Assembly: GCA_015179025.1 (NCBI GenBank)
Contig: WHUX01000160.1
Coordinates: forward strand, 61,608-125,607
DNA length: 64,000 nucleotides
Origin: Terfezia claveryi
Taxonomy: Eukaryota > Ascomycota > Pezizomycetes > Pezizales > Pezizaceae
Direction of reading: 5' to 3'
Shown here: positions 22,329 through 34,515 of the stretch, one piece after another
Position numbering within the stretch: the first letter of the stretch is position 1
How the letters are laid out: every line of letters begins with the position of its first letter
Made by a program: the position numbers and the translations under genes
Notes under the pieces: generated by a model
What the model was told of the DNA's origin: nothing
The model's input: only the letters and a program-made list of their open reading frames with translations
Database searches by the model: none

Positions 22329-25200
22329 AAGTCAAAAATTGAGGCAATGGTAAGATTACCTAATAGAATTTGATACAGACATTCAACATACTGCAGGAAA
22401 GGAAAATTTAATAGCAGATACTCTATCAAGAAAGTATAAATACCCTAATAGTCTTAGCAATGAAGATAACTATATTTTCAACAGCATTAATCCTCCTAAC
22501 TATACCTACAACTACAACCTCTCTACTAATGCTTTAAGAACTTTCCACTCACCAGAAACCTCCTCTTAGAACAAAATGGTTTCTTGTGGAGCTATCAACT
22601 TCAAGTATGTCGACTATGACTTTAACAAATGTCATGGACGAGCCGAAGAAATTAGATACCATATCTTCTGTCCATACTTTAAAGGCATCTATAATAAAAA
22701 CAGTGAATTAGACATGATCAAAAAAAAAGAGTCCTTAAATGATAAAACTCTATATACTATATTAGCAGAGGTTTTTACTAGGTATGACCGAGTACCTGAT
22801 ATAAACAAGAATAAACCTTTCACAGTTCTTAGACTAAGACATAGGCTTCCCTCTTCTAAAAGCACTCAACAAAATGCCCTCACTCCTGAAGAAGTAAAAG
22901 AAATTACTATTGACCTAGCTTTTAGCAATTAGCAACAATATAAGATGATACACTGGTCCTTTTATCAAGATTTTTACTGTCCTACTCATGGCAGCTCCAA
23001 TGCCATGAACAACCACATATTCACTATCGAAACATGCACAATCTGCAACTACTATGGACATGACAGTATAAACTGTGACCTGTCAGCCTCAGTTCTTAAG
23101 AAGGAGATGATATTCCATAAGAGTTATATTTAGTATCTCTTAGCTGCAAATGACTCTCATAAGGAACTAGCACCAGTACAACAAATACTAGCATATCCAC
23201 CTCCATAACCTATCAGCTACAAAGAAGCTATCTATGAAATTAGGGAATGGGCAAAATAATAAAACAAGCTAATACACCCAACTCTCCAACCTGACATTCA
23301 GTTTAGTAACCCTACCAAACAGATGGGTACTCGACAAATGGTACAGAAGATTAAGGATACTCACATTACTCCTCAACAACCATAGAATGCACCTCACCAA
23401 CTAGCTGCAACCACTAGTAGTAGTAATGTGACTCCTATCAACACCGATGCTATTACCACACGTTTCCAAAAGCGAGTAGCTCTTAATGGAGACTCTACAC
23501 TCTCCTTCATTCAAGACACCAAAACCCCTAGATAGTGTCATGATTTCTGTAAGTTTTTAGGATATAATACTTCTACTTGTAAGGAGAAGAAACCTACTAT
23601 CAATGACTTCAACTAAAGGATCAAACTAACCCTCAACCAGCTCATTAAAGAAAAACATATTAGTTACGGATGGGTAGATAATAAGGACTATTTCATTACC
23701 CTTTGGCTAGATCAAGGCACAGGAATGAAAGCTGCATACTAGATGTGTATGAGAGTATGTCTTATCTAGAAGAACTATTATAATACCTTTGTCAGCCATA
23801 AGGATCATAGAAGAAAAGATGGATTTTTATATGTTAAGAAACGACAAGGACAATAGAGATTAGTCTTGCCCTCTACCTTTAATATCGAAGGTAAGAACTA
23901 TCTTGAATTGGTTATTAAAGATGCATATAAAGTAACCGCTTATGGTGGCTTTGAAAAACGGATGAAATATCTTACTAACCAATATGATCACCAGTCCTTT
24001 ACAGAACTAACTAAAGACTACATCAAAAGTTGTGATACTTGTCAATGAACAAAGTATTCAAACAAGGCACTACTTGGACTCGTAACCCTATTACATATAC
24101 CAAGAAGGCCATGGACAGATATATCAATGGATTTTCTTAAGTTAGTACGTGTCTTTACTAAGTATTCAATTTTGTACCCAAATATTCCTATCAAAGAAGA
24201 TTATATTGTTTGTATTTTACAACTTTAGATGATTGTCGATAGACAATCAGGATTCAAGTTTCTTATTCCTATCTTAGATAATTTTACAGTAGAACAATTT
24301 ACTACTACCTTTGATACTCATGTAGTCCCAACTATAGGATCCCTTTTTTGTATTGTTTTTAATCAAGACACTTTTTTTATATCATTGTATTTTCAAGATT
24401 GGGCTAGGAATAAAGGAATCAAGTTGGAACTGTCTACCATATATCATTCACAGGCAGATGGACAATCAGAAATTGTGAATAAAGAAATTCTGCAAGTAGC
24501 AAGAGACTATAAAATCGAAGGATTTGATTGGCTATAGAAACTACTAGAGATACAGTTGAAACTCAACTCTAGGTATAATACCACTAGAAAGAATAGCCCC
24601 TATTACATACTGTTTGGATTTAATGCAAACTTTGGCATATCGATACTTCTATACCCTATTAATGCATATATACCAGCAAATGAATGTCATGAGGTAATGT
24701 CTAAAAACCTTTATTATGCTAAGAAGACTCAAGCATCTCAAGTGAACAAATAACTACCCAATTCAACCAAATTTTCAGTAAGACAACAAGTTATACTTTC
24801 CTCAGAAAATATCAAGATATCAAATATCTCACCTAAACTTAAACTAAGATGGCTAGGCCTATTTCCTATTATTGCTAGTAATTGGAAACACAATAATTAT
24901 AGCCTAGACCTGTCCAGCCAACCCAACCTGTACTTCATATATAATACTTTTCATGTCAGCAAACTCAAACTATATTATAAAAATGATTCTACTCAGTTCC
25001 CTTATAGACAAATTCAAGAACTGGAACCAATTTAAGATGATCATTATGAAGTTGAAAAAGTATTAGAATTGAAAACAGCTCCTCGAACCGGAGAAAGATA
25101 ATACAAGGTCAGATGCCTAGGATACTCTCCTAAACATGACTCCTGGGTAAATGCTAAGGATATTACTACCAAAATTCTCCAAGATTTCTAGACAACCAGA
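22329..25200 (+). pseudogene. G1 pol, part 2: RNase H end, zinc-knuckle linker, integrase, chromodomain
   Basis: Continues the frame cut at 16,046. The RNase H tail ends at about 22,440. A linker of roughly 490 codons follows and contains a CCHC zinc knuckle, CTICNYYGHDSINC (23,035-23,076), and a second degenerate one (about 23,536-23,580). Integrase begins with the HHCC finger (about 23,915-24,048, ending CDTC) and continues through SMDFLKLV, FQDWARNKGIKLELS and ADGQSEIVNKEI. A chromodomain-like end (about 25,045-25,190) reads YEVEKVLELKTAP...QYKVRCLGY...SWVNAKDI. In this part about ten stops are TAG, five or six TAA and only one TGA. The asparagine in FNQDTFF stands where the second catalytic Asp is expected. 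Confidence 0.85.
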
Positions 25201-25437
25201 AATTTAGAAAATACATTTAAGACATAACGAACAACTTGAGGAAAACAAGGACCATGAACTAGAGATGAAACGAGAGCTCTCATTCAATAGGAACAAGATC
25301 CAATTATGAGTCGAGAAACTACTAAGGATATTTATATTAATGCAAATATATTAACAATGCATCTAATCTTAGGATGTATAAAATTAATTTGGTAGAATGA
25401 GAGAAGTAAGGATAGGAAATCCTTCTATATAGGGAAG
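25201..25437 (+). other. G1 3' region with possible post-chromodomain tail and polypurine tract
   Basis: The reading direction continues as text rich in Glu, Arg and Lys after the chromodomain and is also recognisable in the copy at 5,100-5,346. It may be a C-terminal tail or 3' UTR. Just before the LTR is the purine-rich agggaag, a candidate polypurine tract. Confidence 0.45.
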
Positions 25438-26113
25438 TGTAATGGAGAACGTTTCATTGCTCATATAATTGCTTATATACTTTTGTATTTCCTATATTAC
25501 TACTATATTATGTAACTAAGCCTTTTGATTAAAGAACTAGCCTTCTACCATTTCTTACTGCTTTATAAGCATCTATAATATGTGGAATTTACTATAGGAA
25601 GTTCTATAGAACTTACTATATAAGCACACTCTTAGTATTGCTACATAACCTTTGTTTTGAACATGTGAGTTACCACTATAGCCACATGACCTTTATTCTG
25701 GCCATATGACTCATTACTATAGCTACATGACTTCTTTTGTATAGTACACCACCTTCTAGTGTGCCACCTTATTACTGTATTTATTTTCTTAGTTATCAGA
25801 TCTCAGAGGAGTATAAATAGGCACTGGATTCCCTCTGGAATCTAATACAGAGAAAGAATGAACAAGCAGCACAAAGCAGCAAGCAAGCCTATATACCAAT
25901 CAGATCAAGATCATATAGCTTAGATAGCATAAATCATATAAGATAGATTACACCAGTTAATTACTGTTCCCTTCTAGGAACGTCTTACATAGTAATCTCC
26001 CTACCTTTCTGAGGTTTTACTTCAGCAGAACCAAAATACACAAATGTCTATACCTATAGATATAGATTATATTACTGGTATTGAATGAATACTACCTAGT
26101 AGCATTCATTACA
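25438..26113 (+). repeat. G1 3' LTR
   Basis: Runs TGTAATGGAG to CATTACA, with a TATA-like box at 25,812-25,819. It is followed by tcttt, the right target-site copy. Confidence 0.92.
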
Positions 26114-26118
26114 TCTTT
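26114..26118. repeat. Target-site duplication of G1, right copy
   Basis: The pentamer tcttt, identical to 10,851-10,855, directly after the 3' LTR. Confidence 0.88.
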
Positions 26119-28955
26119 TCCCCTATCATTACCTACAACTTGCTTCTCACTTTTATTAACTTTATTATTATTGCTTATTATCATCATAGTCCCTTGAAGG
26201 AAAATCTACTAATATACTTATTTATTGATGTCATAATTATTCTCCTCAATAGAATCCCTATAGTCCTTATCTTCAGTTTCACTTAGAAGCAATTCAACCA
26301 GCCTATCTCCACTAGGTACTAACATCTTCTTTCCCTATTTGCTAGAGTTGAATTCAGTTAATTGAACTTCTTCTTCTTCTAAAGAACCTTCTGAAGCTAC
26401 CTATCAGCTCTATAGTTCTGTATCTTTATCATTATCTTACTTGTTGGGTTTGTCATCATAGTCCTATCTACTTGTAAGTAAAGTTCTCAGATTTAGATCA
26501 AGTATAAGAAAGTACTTACCTCTTCAATATCTATCCCAATGTCCTTATCCCTTAAGCAATTATCAATACCTTCTTTAGCCAACTTCTCTTATATAGTCTG
26601 CATCTTGCTATCAATTGCTAGTAGTATGTTAGGCCCTATATCACTAGTCCTATACTCAAATACTATGTCATATTCAGTTGGCTTATCAAATCAGGTATAG
26701 GCTCAGTAGTTGATCAGTACAATACTAATAACTACTATGAATTGCTCTACTAGCTTTACCCTTATTTCTTCTAACTTAGTATTAGAAATTTTAAATTTAG
26801 GGAGCTCTTCTTACTTCTATAATGCAAAATAGACTCGCTTCTGCTCATTAGATAGCCAATACTACTAGTATAAAATATCTACCTTTTTGCAGATAAACAT
26901 CAGGTCATAAGTCCTTTGAACTAGTCATTCAAAGTTGCCTTATTCTATATTGGTTAATCAGGCCTTTTAGGTACCTATTGTCTTTCTAGTAGTAGTAACA
27001 TATTTAGCATTCTTAATCTCTGCTTTGAGTACCCTATTTACCTTTTGCCTTTTCCAGTCTTTAGCTTGCTCCTATAATAGTAGGGGTCTAAGTAGTTTCT
27101 TATGTATTTCTCGAATTTTTTTTATATAGAGATTAGTGAAGGTACCTTATACCTTCCTCCTCCTACTAAATTCTATGTCTAGATTAAACTCTCGAGGGCC
27201 CCATAGGAAGTCAGTATATTTGGTATAAAGATTCTTTGGAACATTCTTGGCAAGTTCAGCTTTTTGTATACTTCTTATTAGAATATCTACAATTAAGGGT
27301 GGGTAGAATACTAGTTTAGCTCTTGTCCTTCTTCTTGTTGGAATATCCCTAACTGGGGGTAGGATGAAGGTTAGTTTGGCTCTTGTCCTTTTTTTTGGAA
27401 CATTCTCAATTAGGTAAGCTAATTCTACTCTAGTTTTCCTTATTTTGGGAATATGCTTTATATAAGTTATTTGGGGTGTCTTCACAACCAAGCTAGCTAG
27501 CACTTCTAGAGTTGTTTTTCTTTTTTTCTGCATGAAAGATTCTAGTATTGGGCTAGTTAGCGCTTTACTAGTTGTCTTTTTCTTCTCAGAATGGTTTAGT
27601 ATTACAAATACTTAAATATAAACTTCATCAGTAGTCTTTCTAATTTGGGCTCAACCTTATTCCTTTGATATGACTTCTATAATACATCTATAACAACCTC
27701 TGTGATATGATTTTGCAAAACATATGTCTTGGTTCTGCTAGTTATTTACATGAGAATGTCTATAATTGAGATAAATAATAGTCTGTGAATAAGCTAACTA
27801 TCATTGGACTTTAAATTTCTAGACATAACTTCTATCACAATCTCTATAACATACTTTATAATATTCTCAGTGATAGCCTCTGTGATGGCCTCCATCACAT
27901 AGTTTTGGAATACATACTCTTTTGTTATCTTCACTATAGATTATATAGATAGAAATCACTATTAAAGTACTAATGATTCCTTAGAATTTGCAAATAAATT
28001 AAAGATGACTATGAAAAACCTCTATGTATATAAATAAAGTAATCCATTCTTTGTTTCCAAGCAAACTTGGATGCCATTAACTGAACATGGGCATGTACCA
28101 AGCATTAATATAATGGGTGTACCCATTATTATAAATTTTACCTATAATCAAGTCTACATATAAATATATTAATAGTTTAATTTTAGTTAATATAGAACGA
28201 TATTGAGTCAAAATGAAAATTAAAAGAGTCTGGCCTAATATCAATAGTAAGACTTCCTTCTACAGTAACCTTCTCCATAGCTCCTACTTCCTACTACTTT
28301 TGCTATCAATTTTGTTTATAAATATGGTGTCAGCATGATGCCTACTTTTGAGACTACCTTGCCCTTCTTGAGTTAATAACTGTGGAGGAGTCAAATAATA
28401 GGAAGGGTTGTTCAGCTTGAGAATGTTCAAATAGTAAGTATAGGGATTGTCTAGAACTTAGACTAATTAAAAGAGACTTCTTATTCTCTTTGTTTTCAAC
28501 TTCTGGCTCAAGATTGTCCTCCTATGTCTCTACTACTAGTTCCTGCAAAACCCTCCTCTTATTATCTCCTTTGGTTTCGGCTTTACTAGGAATGGCTAGC
28601 ACCTCTAATATTAGATAATATAACTAATTTTGTACTTAGTATTGGGTTTAATAAATACTAGAAGTTTAGGTGAAAAAGAATTAGCTACAAGCCAGTAATA
28701 CTATATTAAATCAAGTGTGAGTTATCATACAATACTACTATATGTCCTTTTCTTGTTCCTTACTGTAGATCAGTTTCTAGTAGAACAAATTATATGACCT
28801 TATAGTACATATGTTTTTCATGTACTTTAAATATAACCTACTCAAGATAACAAAAAAATAATGATTATTGTTAGCTATTCAATAGAACTATACAAAGTGG
28901 GACAAGCCTATATGGCTATTCCACTTACTTAAATAATATGAAACATGCATACAAC
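26119..28955. other. Decayed, G-poor DNA with minus-strand coding-like traces
   Basis: The plus strand is very low in G. On the minus strand several stretches read like an old protein with scattered stops, for example EKLAKEGIDNCLRDKDI near 26,560-26,510. That stretch is followed by a plausible intron beginning GTAAGT and ending ACAAG. No family is recognised. The sequence was contiguous with 7,360-10,855 before G1 inserted. Confidence 0.35.
27147..27533 (-). pseudogene. Unrecognised basic repeat protein fragment
   Basis: 128 codons beginning MQKKRKTTLEVLASLV. The middle is a tandem repeat of about 20 residues, each starting TRAKL or TRVEL and followed by a hydrophobic/Pro run and a basic RRR/KKR cluster (about 27,290-27,460; 60-bp unit at DNA level). 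It lies in decayed DNA with stop-laden text on both sides, so it is probably a surviving piece of a longer repeat protein. Function unknown. Confidence 0.35.
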
Positions 28956-28958
28956 ATT

Positions 28959-28990
28959 AGAGGTATTCAAACTTGATTTTTTAATTCAAA
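28959..28990 (+). repeat. PIF/Harbinger left terminal inverted repeat
   Basis: Begins AGAGGTATTCAAACTTG. It matches the reverse complement of 33,500-33,531 except at two bases. Confidence 0.88.
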
Positions 28991-29402
28991 AACCTAAACG
29001 ACTTTCTGATCAGTCAGAATAATTTTAGGTTTGAATACCCCCATTTTCGACCGTTTAAACTGGGGCGTTTTAGTGTCGTTTAAACAGGCGTTTTCCAGCA
29101 ATTTTAAATGCTCCCTTGCATTATTTTGGCAGTCAGCTGACATGCACGTGGGTTGATGTGAGGTAAGCAAAGTTGCACCTACACCTAAGAAATGTGCAAA
29201 CCTTCGAACCCTGTGCTTTAGGTACCGGCTTATGCACCTCCGTTTTACATCCTTCACCCCCATCCCTGTATGGTCCCCAGCTGCATTTTCGCCTCTCTGC
29301 TTGTCTGTGTGTGTGATCTATTGGGTGATAAAAGTATGTCCATAAATTTCGGGTTCCTGCATTGCGTTTGTGCTGATTTGAAGGGCAGGTTAGGGTACAG
29401 GA

Positions 29403-31125
29403 ATGGGGAGATCTGTAAGAAAAGCTAGCCAGAAGGCTCTCGAGTCTCAACTACAAAGCCAAAGCCAAAGCCAAAGCCAAACCCAGAGTAGCCAAAGTCA
29501 AACTCAGAGCAGCCAAAGTCAAAGTCAGGGTAACTCTCAAATCAAATGGGATAAGGGGCTGGATGAGAGGCTTGCTATGTGTTTGGTGTCGGGGTGGTCT
29601 GCCTGGGAGAAGTCAAATAAAACTCAGCTCTGTCGGCAATAGGCAAAAGATTTGGGGATTGAGCTAGATACGAAAGGAACTCGCACCAAGAACCATCTCA
29701 ATGTCATTATCTCGCAGTATAAACAGGCAAAGGATTTAGAGAATAGTATGGGTGCTGGGGAGAAAATTGAGCGGAGGAAGCGGGAGAATGGAGAATGGGT
29801 ATAAATACATCTGGCAGAGGTGGGGGGGGGGGGGTAGTATCTGTATAGAGCTAAATTTAGTAGAAAACATACTCGGTTAGCATTAAGGAACAACAAAGGA
29901 GGGTGTGTAAGGTGTTTGACATACTAGATCCTGTCCTCTGAGCCCTGCATGGGAATTGCCAAAAGACTTCTGTCGGAATTAATAAAGGAGGGATTCGAGA
30001 TGGGGGAGGGAACGAAGAAGAAGAAAAAGACGATGAGGGTAAAGGAGGTACTATTATGCTTAGCAGAAATACTAAGGAGGCTACTGTATCTCTGGAGATG
30101 AATAGGGCTGGTAAAAAGGGCATTAGGATTATGGATACATCTGAGCTCGGATTGGACAGTAAAGTAGCCTTGGAGATAGATGAGGAACTTACGGAGTTGG
30201 ATGACTTTATGACATCTTTAGTTTCTAAGGCACCTAAAGCAAGAATACATGGGGCTAAAGCTAGTAGGGTTTCATCTACCATGCTCTCCTCCAAAAGCTC
30301 TACAAATATGGGGATGTCCCAAGAAGGTCTCTCCATCAGTGACCCAACAACCTCACAAGTTACCCCCGGCTCTGGAAAGAGGCCTAGAGGAAGACCCCCA
30401 AGAATAAGCAATCTAGCAAGAGCCTTCCTGATACTTCTCTGATAACTCCAGCAATCTCTTCTAATCGCGGCAGATTGGATATCCTCTCCTTCTCTAAGAG
30501 ATCCCGCTTAGTTATCGATGATGATCTCATATTTGATGACCCTACCCCTCCCAAGAAAGGTAAGGCTACAACTAAGGACAAGGCCGACTTTATATCAATC
30601 TGGGAACAAGATACTCTAAGACAGCGAGAGAAATATACTGCGGCTCGGCTCAAGTACAAGGCCTTTACTGACCCTGCTCTACTTATAAGTCAGGCTCGGG
30701 AGAAGGATAAGGATCGCATGTTAGAGCTACAGAAGATGCAGAATAAGCGTAGCTTAATTCTGATCAGGCAGTATGAGGTCGCAGCATCTATGAATAAGCT
30801 AATAGAGGAGTTATTTCCAGGAGCATTGGCAGCTTCTGCAGTAGTTACTGCAAATATCTTCAAAGCACTACTAGTACCAACACAAAAGGGACCACTTTCC
30901 GAGGTTCTTACAGGGGTTCTCAATAGGGAGGTGAGGATCTCCGGAACTTCCAGGAGGACCCAGCTTACTGCACAAATTACTCCGAAGGCAATGATGGTGA
31001 GCAAAGGTAAGGTAGATGCTATTCAACAGGAGGAGGAGGAGTACAACAATGACCCAATTCAGCTAGAGTCGGAAACTGAAGCTGAAGATGAGGAAGAATT
31101 AGATGAATATGAGGATAAGCTCTAA
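29403..31125 (+). pseudogene. PIF/Harbinger Myb/SANT-like partner protein
   Basis: The second protein of PIF elements is a Myb-like DNA-binding factor that works with the transposase (family knowledge). The start is ATG at 29,403. An N-terminal Gln/Ser repeat (QSQSQSQTQSS) is followed by a tryptophan-spaced Myb/SANT-like domain (IKWDKGLDERLAMCL, WSAWEKSNKTQLC, about 29,548-29,790). In that domain TAG at 29,640 stands where Trp is expected. A 13-G run (29,822-29,834) and further stops follow to about 30,050. From about 30,056 the frame recovers: a long acidic/basic region ends in a Glu/Asp-rich tail (EEEEYNNDPIQLESETEAED) and a stop at 31,123. A helical segment (about 30,590-30,760) is rich in Lys, Arg and Glu. 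Parts of the damaged stretch might be intron. Confidence 0.72.
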
Positions 31126-31329
31126 CCTATGCGAGTTTATTTACTACTTTTTTCTCTTTTATCTTTCTTATTCAAGAATCTTTGAACCTCATAATTATAT
31201 ACCAGACATCTTCTCTCACTCATATAGCTTCTCCTCACGTGCTACAAATTCTTTAAGAAACAAGTCTCTCCTTAGTACCCCACAGTCTCTAGCATCCAGC
31301 TCATCATTGTCTTGGTTATCTACTTCCTC

Positions 31330-32842
31330 TCAGCCTTCGTCATCATTTTCTTGTTCAACTATGTCATTGTTATCGTCATCGAGCCATGGATCTTCTAATT
31401 GTAGTAGGTTGTGGAGTATCACAGATGTAGCGATCCATCTGTAAATCTCTTTCAGCTGATTCTGGCTCAGATTGCCCTTATTTGGTATATGCTTTAGAAA
31501 GGAGAACCGGTTCTTAAGGCGACCTATAGTATGCTCTATCTTGATAAAGGAGGCTGCTAAACTTCCGGTTGAACCTTTAATACTCTCTAGGAATCCTGCC
31601 ACCCTTAGGACTCTTGTACGGAGTCATGTAGTTATATGTTAGGGGATAGGCAGAATCTGCCATCAGAAACTCCCATCTCCCTAGAAACTCTTCTGTTCAT
31701 ACGTTAGCTATACAAACATTATATGGTATGGCACTAAAGCTCTCAACCTTACCTGTGGATCAGTATATACGAGTAGCATGCCAACATCTCCCATCATGAA
31801 CTGAGGCAGGATATACTGACGAAAATACGACTATATGTCCGACATCATCACAGATAATCGTAGCCTGTAACCTATAGTATTTCTTTCGATAGTTGAAGAA
31901 CTGCACCCCTCTATCATCTGGATAAGGTTTGAACTTAAAAGGGAAGGTTGTTCCATCTAGAAAGCCTACACAGTCCTCAAATAGCTCAAATCCTAAATTT
32001 CTTAACCTTTTCTTCATCTGCTTTCTCACTTCAGGTGTATGACACTTTGTAACCTCATTTCAGTATGTGATCAGAGCTATCATAACCCTTTTCGTATATA
32101 GAACCACAGTACCTTCCGCTTTGCTAAAGAGCTGTGATACAGACATAACTGCAGTCCCTCCATCGCTCCCTAATCTGCGTAAGGCTATCAACAACTGGAT
32201 CATCGGGGATATCTGCTGATAATTTGACATATTGATAAAGACTTTGTAGTTCTCTATTCTGGCTAAAACCCGCATGAAAGAGTCGGGGTTCATCCGGGAG
32301 AAGTACTGAAATCTATTTATAGGAAGCCTAGCTATGATATCCTCTCGGAAGTTTTGTAACTTAGGTACTCGATACTCTCCACCCCTGAGGTAGAGATATC
32401 TTCTAGCCAAAATCTTCTGAAGAATTCCTATTTTAATCCTTATATTTGCCTCCCAATCTACCCTATTCAACTTAAGATCACTGCTGAAGAGGCTAGAATC
32501 TGAACTGGAAGATAAGGATATGCTGAGACTAAGGCTGACACTTGAATCCTCTGCCTCCCCTGCATCTCCAGACCCCGCTTCCATAACCTCCCGAATTCGT
32601 GACCTTACCCTCTTTCGATGCCATTGCAGAAAACTCTAGAAGGACTCTGCCTGTAGGTGGGACTTGTCTTTCTCAATACCTTCCAGGAACCACTCTATTA
32701 GGAACTTGCGTTGGCTTTTGCAAGGCATGCTTGTTGCTGTTGCTTGTTGAGATTTTTGTTGTATTAATGACTTAGCTATGTGACGGCGTAGGCTATGGCG
32801 TAGACAATTGGCTATAAATGTGACTCTAAGGAGCATACGCAA
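31330..32842 (-). pseudogene. PIF/Harbinger transposase (DDE, HARBI1-like)
   Basis: Cuts and pastes the element. From the N-terminus: basic region, a Ser-rich acidic stretch (SVSLSLSISLSSSSD), then the helical domain with NRFQYFSRMNPDSFMRVL (about 32,310). The catalytic core has Asp in CVGFLDGTTFPF (31,955-31,957), Asp in FLMADSAYPL (about 31,660) and Glu in IEHTIGRLKNRF (about 31,540), so all three DDE positions survive. One frame runs from 32,842 to about 31,610, broken only by TAG near 32,636 and stops near 32,060, 31,760 and 31,710. A 1-nt frame change near 31,550 leads into the C-terminal part, which ends 31,330. Inactive, but only lightly damaged compared with its surroundings. Confidence 0.88.
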
Positions 32843-33499
32843 TGGCTAAACTAAACCACACTAGTGTAGTATAGTTTCAAGTCACAATATGTATTGTTGT
32901 GGGTTTGGTAGACAATAGTATAGACGTAGGCTATGGACAAAAGGCAAGTTGTATGAAAGACTCAATATACAAGACGTTGCGTGAAGAGCAAGAACAATGA
33001 ATACAACTATGGCCTCATATATATACAGCTGTTCGTTCCATGACATCATCACATACATAAGGAAGATTACGCTTGTGATACTCAATATCTTGTCAATCTG
33101 AGATATGGACTAAACCTTGTCTAACTCCTAAAGTACAATAACTATTGTTTGTGATCACAGGTGATAATCCGTAACAGAATCCGTAACAAAGTCTATAACA
33201 AAGTTTCGTGATATAGCCCATGACAAGCTATAACAACTCTGTCGGAATTATATCATACTCAAAATCACATGACAACACATGATTGTCACATCACCTGAGC
33301 ATCACCCACCCCACCCCTACTTGGCGTCACTTGGGGCAACTTGCGTCATAACGAGCATCGTTTAAAAGCACACCTAAACGGTCATTTAAACACTATTTAT
33401 AATGACTTTAACGAGAAATTCTCATTAACTTTTTAAGGTACCCAGACCGTTCAAACTGATCTGAACGGGTTTTAAATAAACGACATTCTGACCGATTTC

Positions 33500-33531
33500 T
33501 TTGAATTAAAAAATCAGGTTTGAATACCCCT
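33500..33531 (-). repeat. PIF/Harbinger right terminal inverted repeat
   Basis: Reverse complement begins AGGGGTATTCAAACCTG, pairing with the left end. Confidence 0.88.
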
Positions 33532-33534
33532 ATT

Positions 33535-33924
33535 ATATGGAGCAAGTAAAAAAGTATAAAAGTCATACCTTAACCCTGTAATTTCACCTATTTGCCTGAT
33601 AGTCAAATTAGCTAGTATACTTTCTATAGTATAGTAATGAAAGATTGGAAGTAACTTAATATAGAATGATAAAAGGCTAGGGAGATGTAAGTAATAAAGG
33701 ATAGGAACTTAATTGAGTAGGAGAAGGTAAGAATATATAGAATTTATCTGGCCCTAGTAGACCCTGACCTAAGCTGCTGCCTTAAAATATTTCTAGTTAC
33801 TCTCTAAAATATTCCTAAGTATATTTTACCTGTTTTGGACTTATCTAAGCTTGACCTAGATCCCTTAACCATTGTATCTCACAAAGAGGCTTATGTAAGT
33901 AGACTATCTATACCTCTGAAAGTG
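33535..33924. other. AT-rich spacer
   Basis: Nothing recognisable. It is the continuation of the decayed DNA into which the PIF element and the next fold-back element inserted. Confidence 0.4.
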
Positions 33925-34344
33925 CATCATCAAAAATATTATTTGCATCCTGAGCGTCCGGACGCATGGGATGCACCGAATGTAGGGGAGACAAACTAAA
34001 GATCAAGATGCCAAACGCTCGGTGCACGAGCGTTCGGACGCACTCGGCGTGCCTGGAACGCAACACATGCACTTTGCAGATGCTCCCTCCTTTTGTATGC
34101 AACATAGAATGGGCTGCTCATCCCCAACGCTATAGGTTCTACTGCTGGTATTACTAATGGATAGCCCACAATTGCTCTCTTCTATAATGTACACCCGCTT
34201 ACCACTTGCATGTATGACAGCCAGGTACGTAGCCACTATTGCAGCCATTGAATATGTACATAGTAGAAATATCCATTGTATTCGCTAATAATTGTATACA
34301 TAGAAGTAATAGATATATATATAGAGCATGCAATTGCTACTGCA

Positions 34345-34515
34345 ATCGCTCTAACACTCACTCCAATACTTGCTCCAATACTCGCTCTAATACATGCTCT
34401 AATACTTGGTCTAATACTTGCTCTAATACTCACTCCAATGCTCGCTCCAATACTCACTCTAATACTTGCTCTAATACTTGCCCTAATACACACTCCAATA
34501 CTAACTCTAATGCTT
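34345..34515 (+). repeat. 12-bp minisatellite, left arm
   Basis: Tandem array of a unit close to ctcgctctaata, about 14 copies with point variants. The inverted counterpart lies at 37,239-37,380. The same unit occurs in both arms of the hairpin at 39.6 kb. The Ser/Asn-rich and Ile/Ala-rich open frames here are by-products of a unit length divisible by three. Confidence 0.82.

Larger units (their letters stand above)
10856..26113 (+). mobile_element. G1: complete Ty3/gypsy chromodomain retrotransposon (with nested G2)
   Basis: Full-length element with LTRs at 10,856-11,531 and 25,438-26,113, flanked by the 5-bp direct repeat tcttt (10,851-10,855 and 26,114-26,118). Without the nested G2 insert it is about 9.0 kb. 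Order: LTR, leader with antisense frame, gag, protease, RT, RNase H, zinc-knuckle linker, integrase, chromodomain, about 80 further codons, LTR. Every coding part is inactivated by nonsense codons, mostly TAG and TAA. Confidence 0.93.
28959..33531. mobile_element. PIF/Harbinger DNA transposon, complete structure
   Basis: 4,573 bp bounded by 32-bp inverted repeats differing at two positions (28,959-28,990 and 33,500-33,531; the end begins AGRGGTATTCAAAC). It is flanked by att on both sides (28,956-28,958 and 33,532-33,534), which fits the 3-bp duplication of this superfamily. It holds the two genes expected of it: a Myb-like protein on the plus strand and a DDE transposase on the minus strand, converging near 31.2 kb. 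Sub-terminal 'gtttaaac'-type motifs recur inside both ends. Confidence 0.9.

Noticed and set aside
30690..31004. Minus-strand frames opposite the Myb-like gene
   Set aside because: Shadow frames of the plus-strand PIF partner gene, with no independent motifs.
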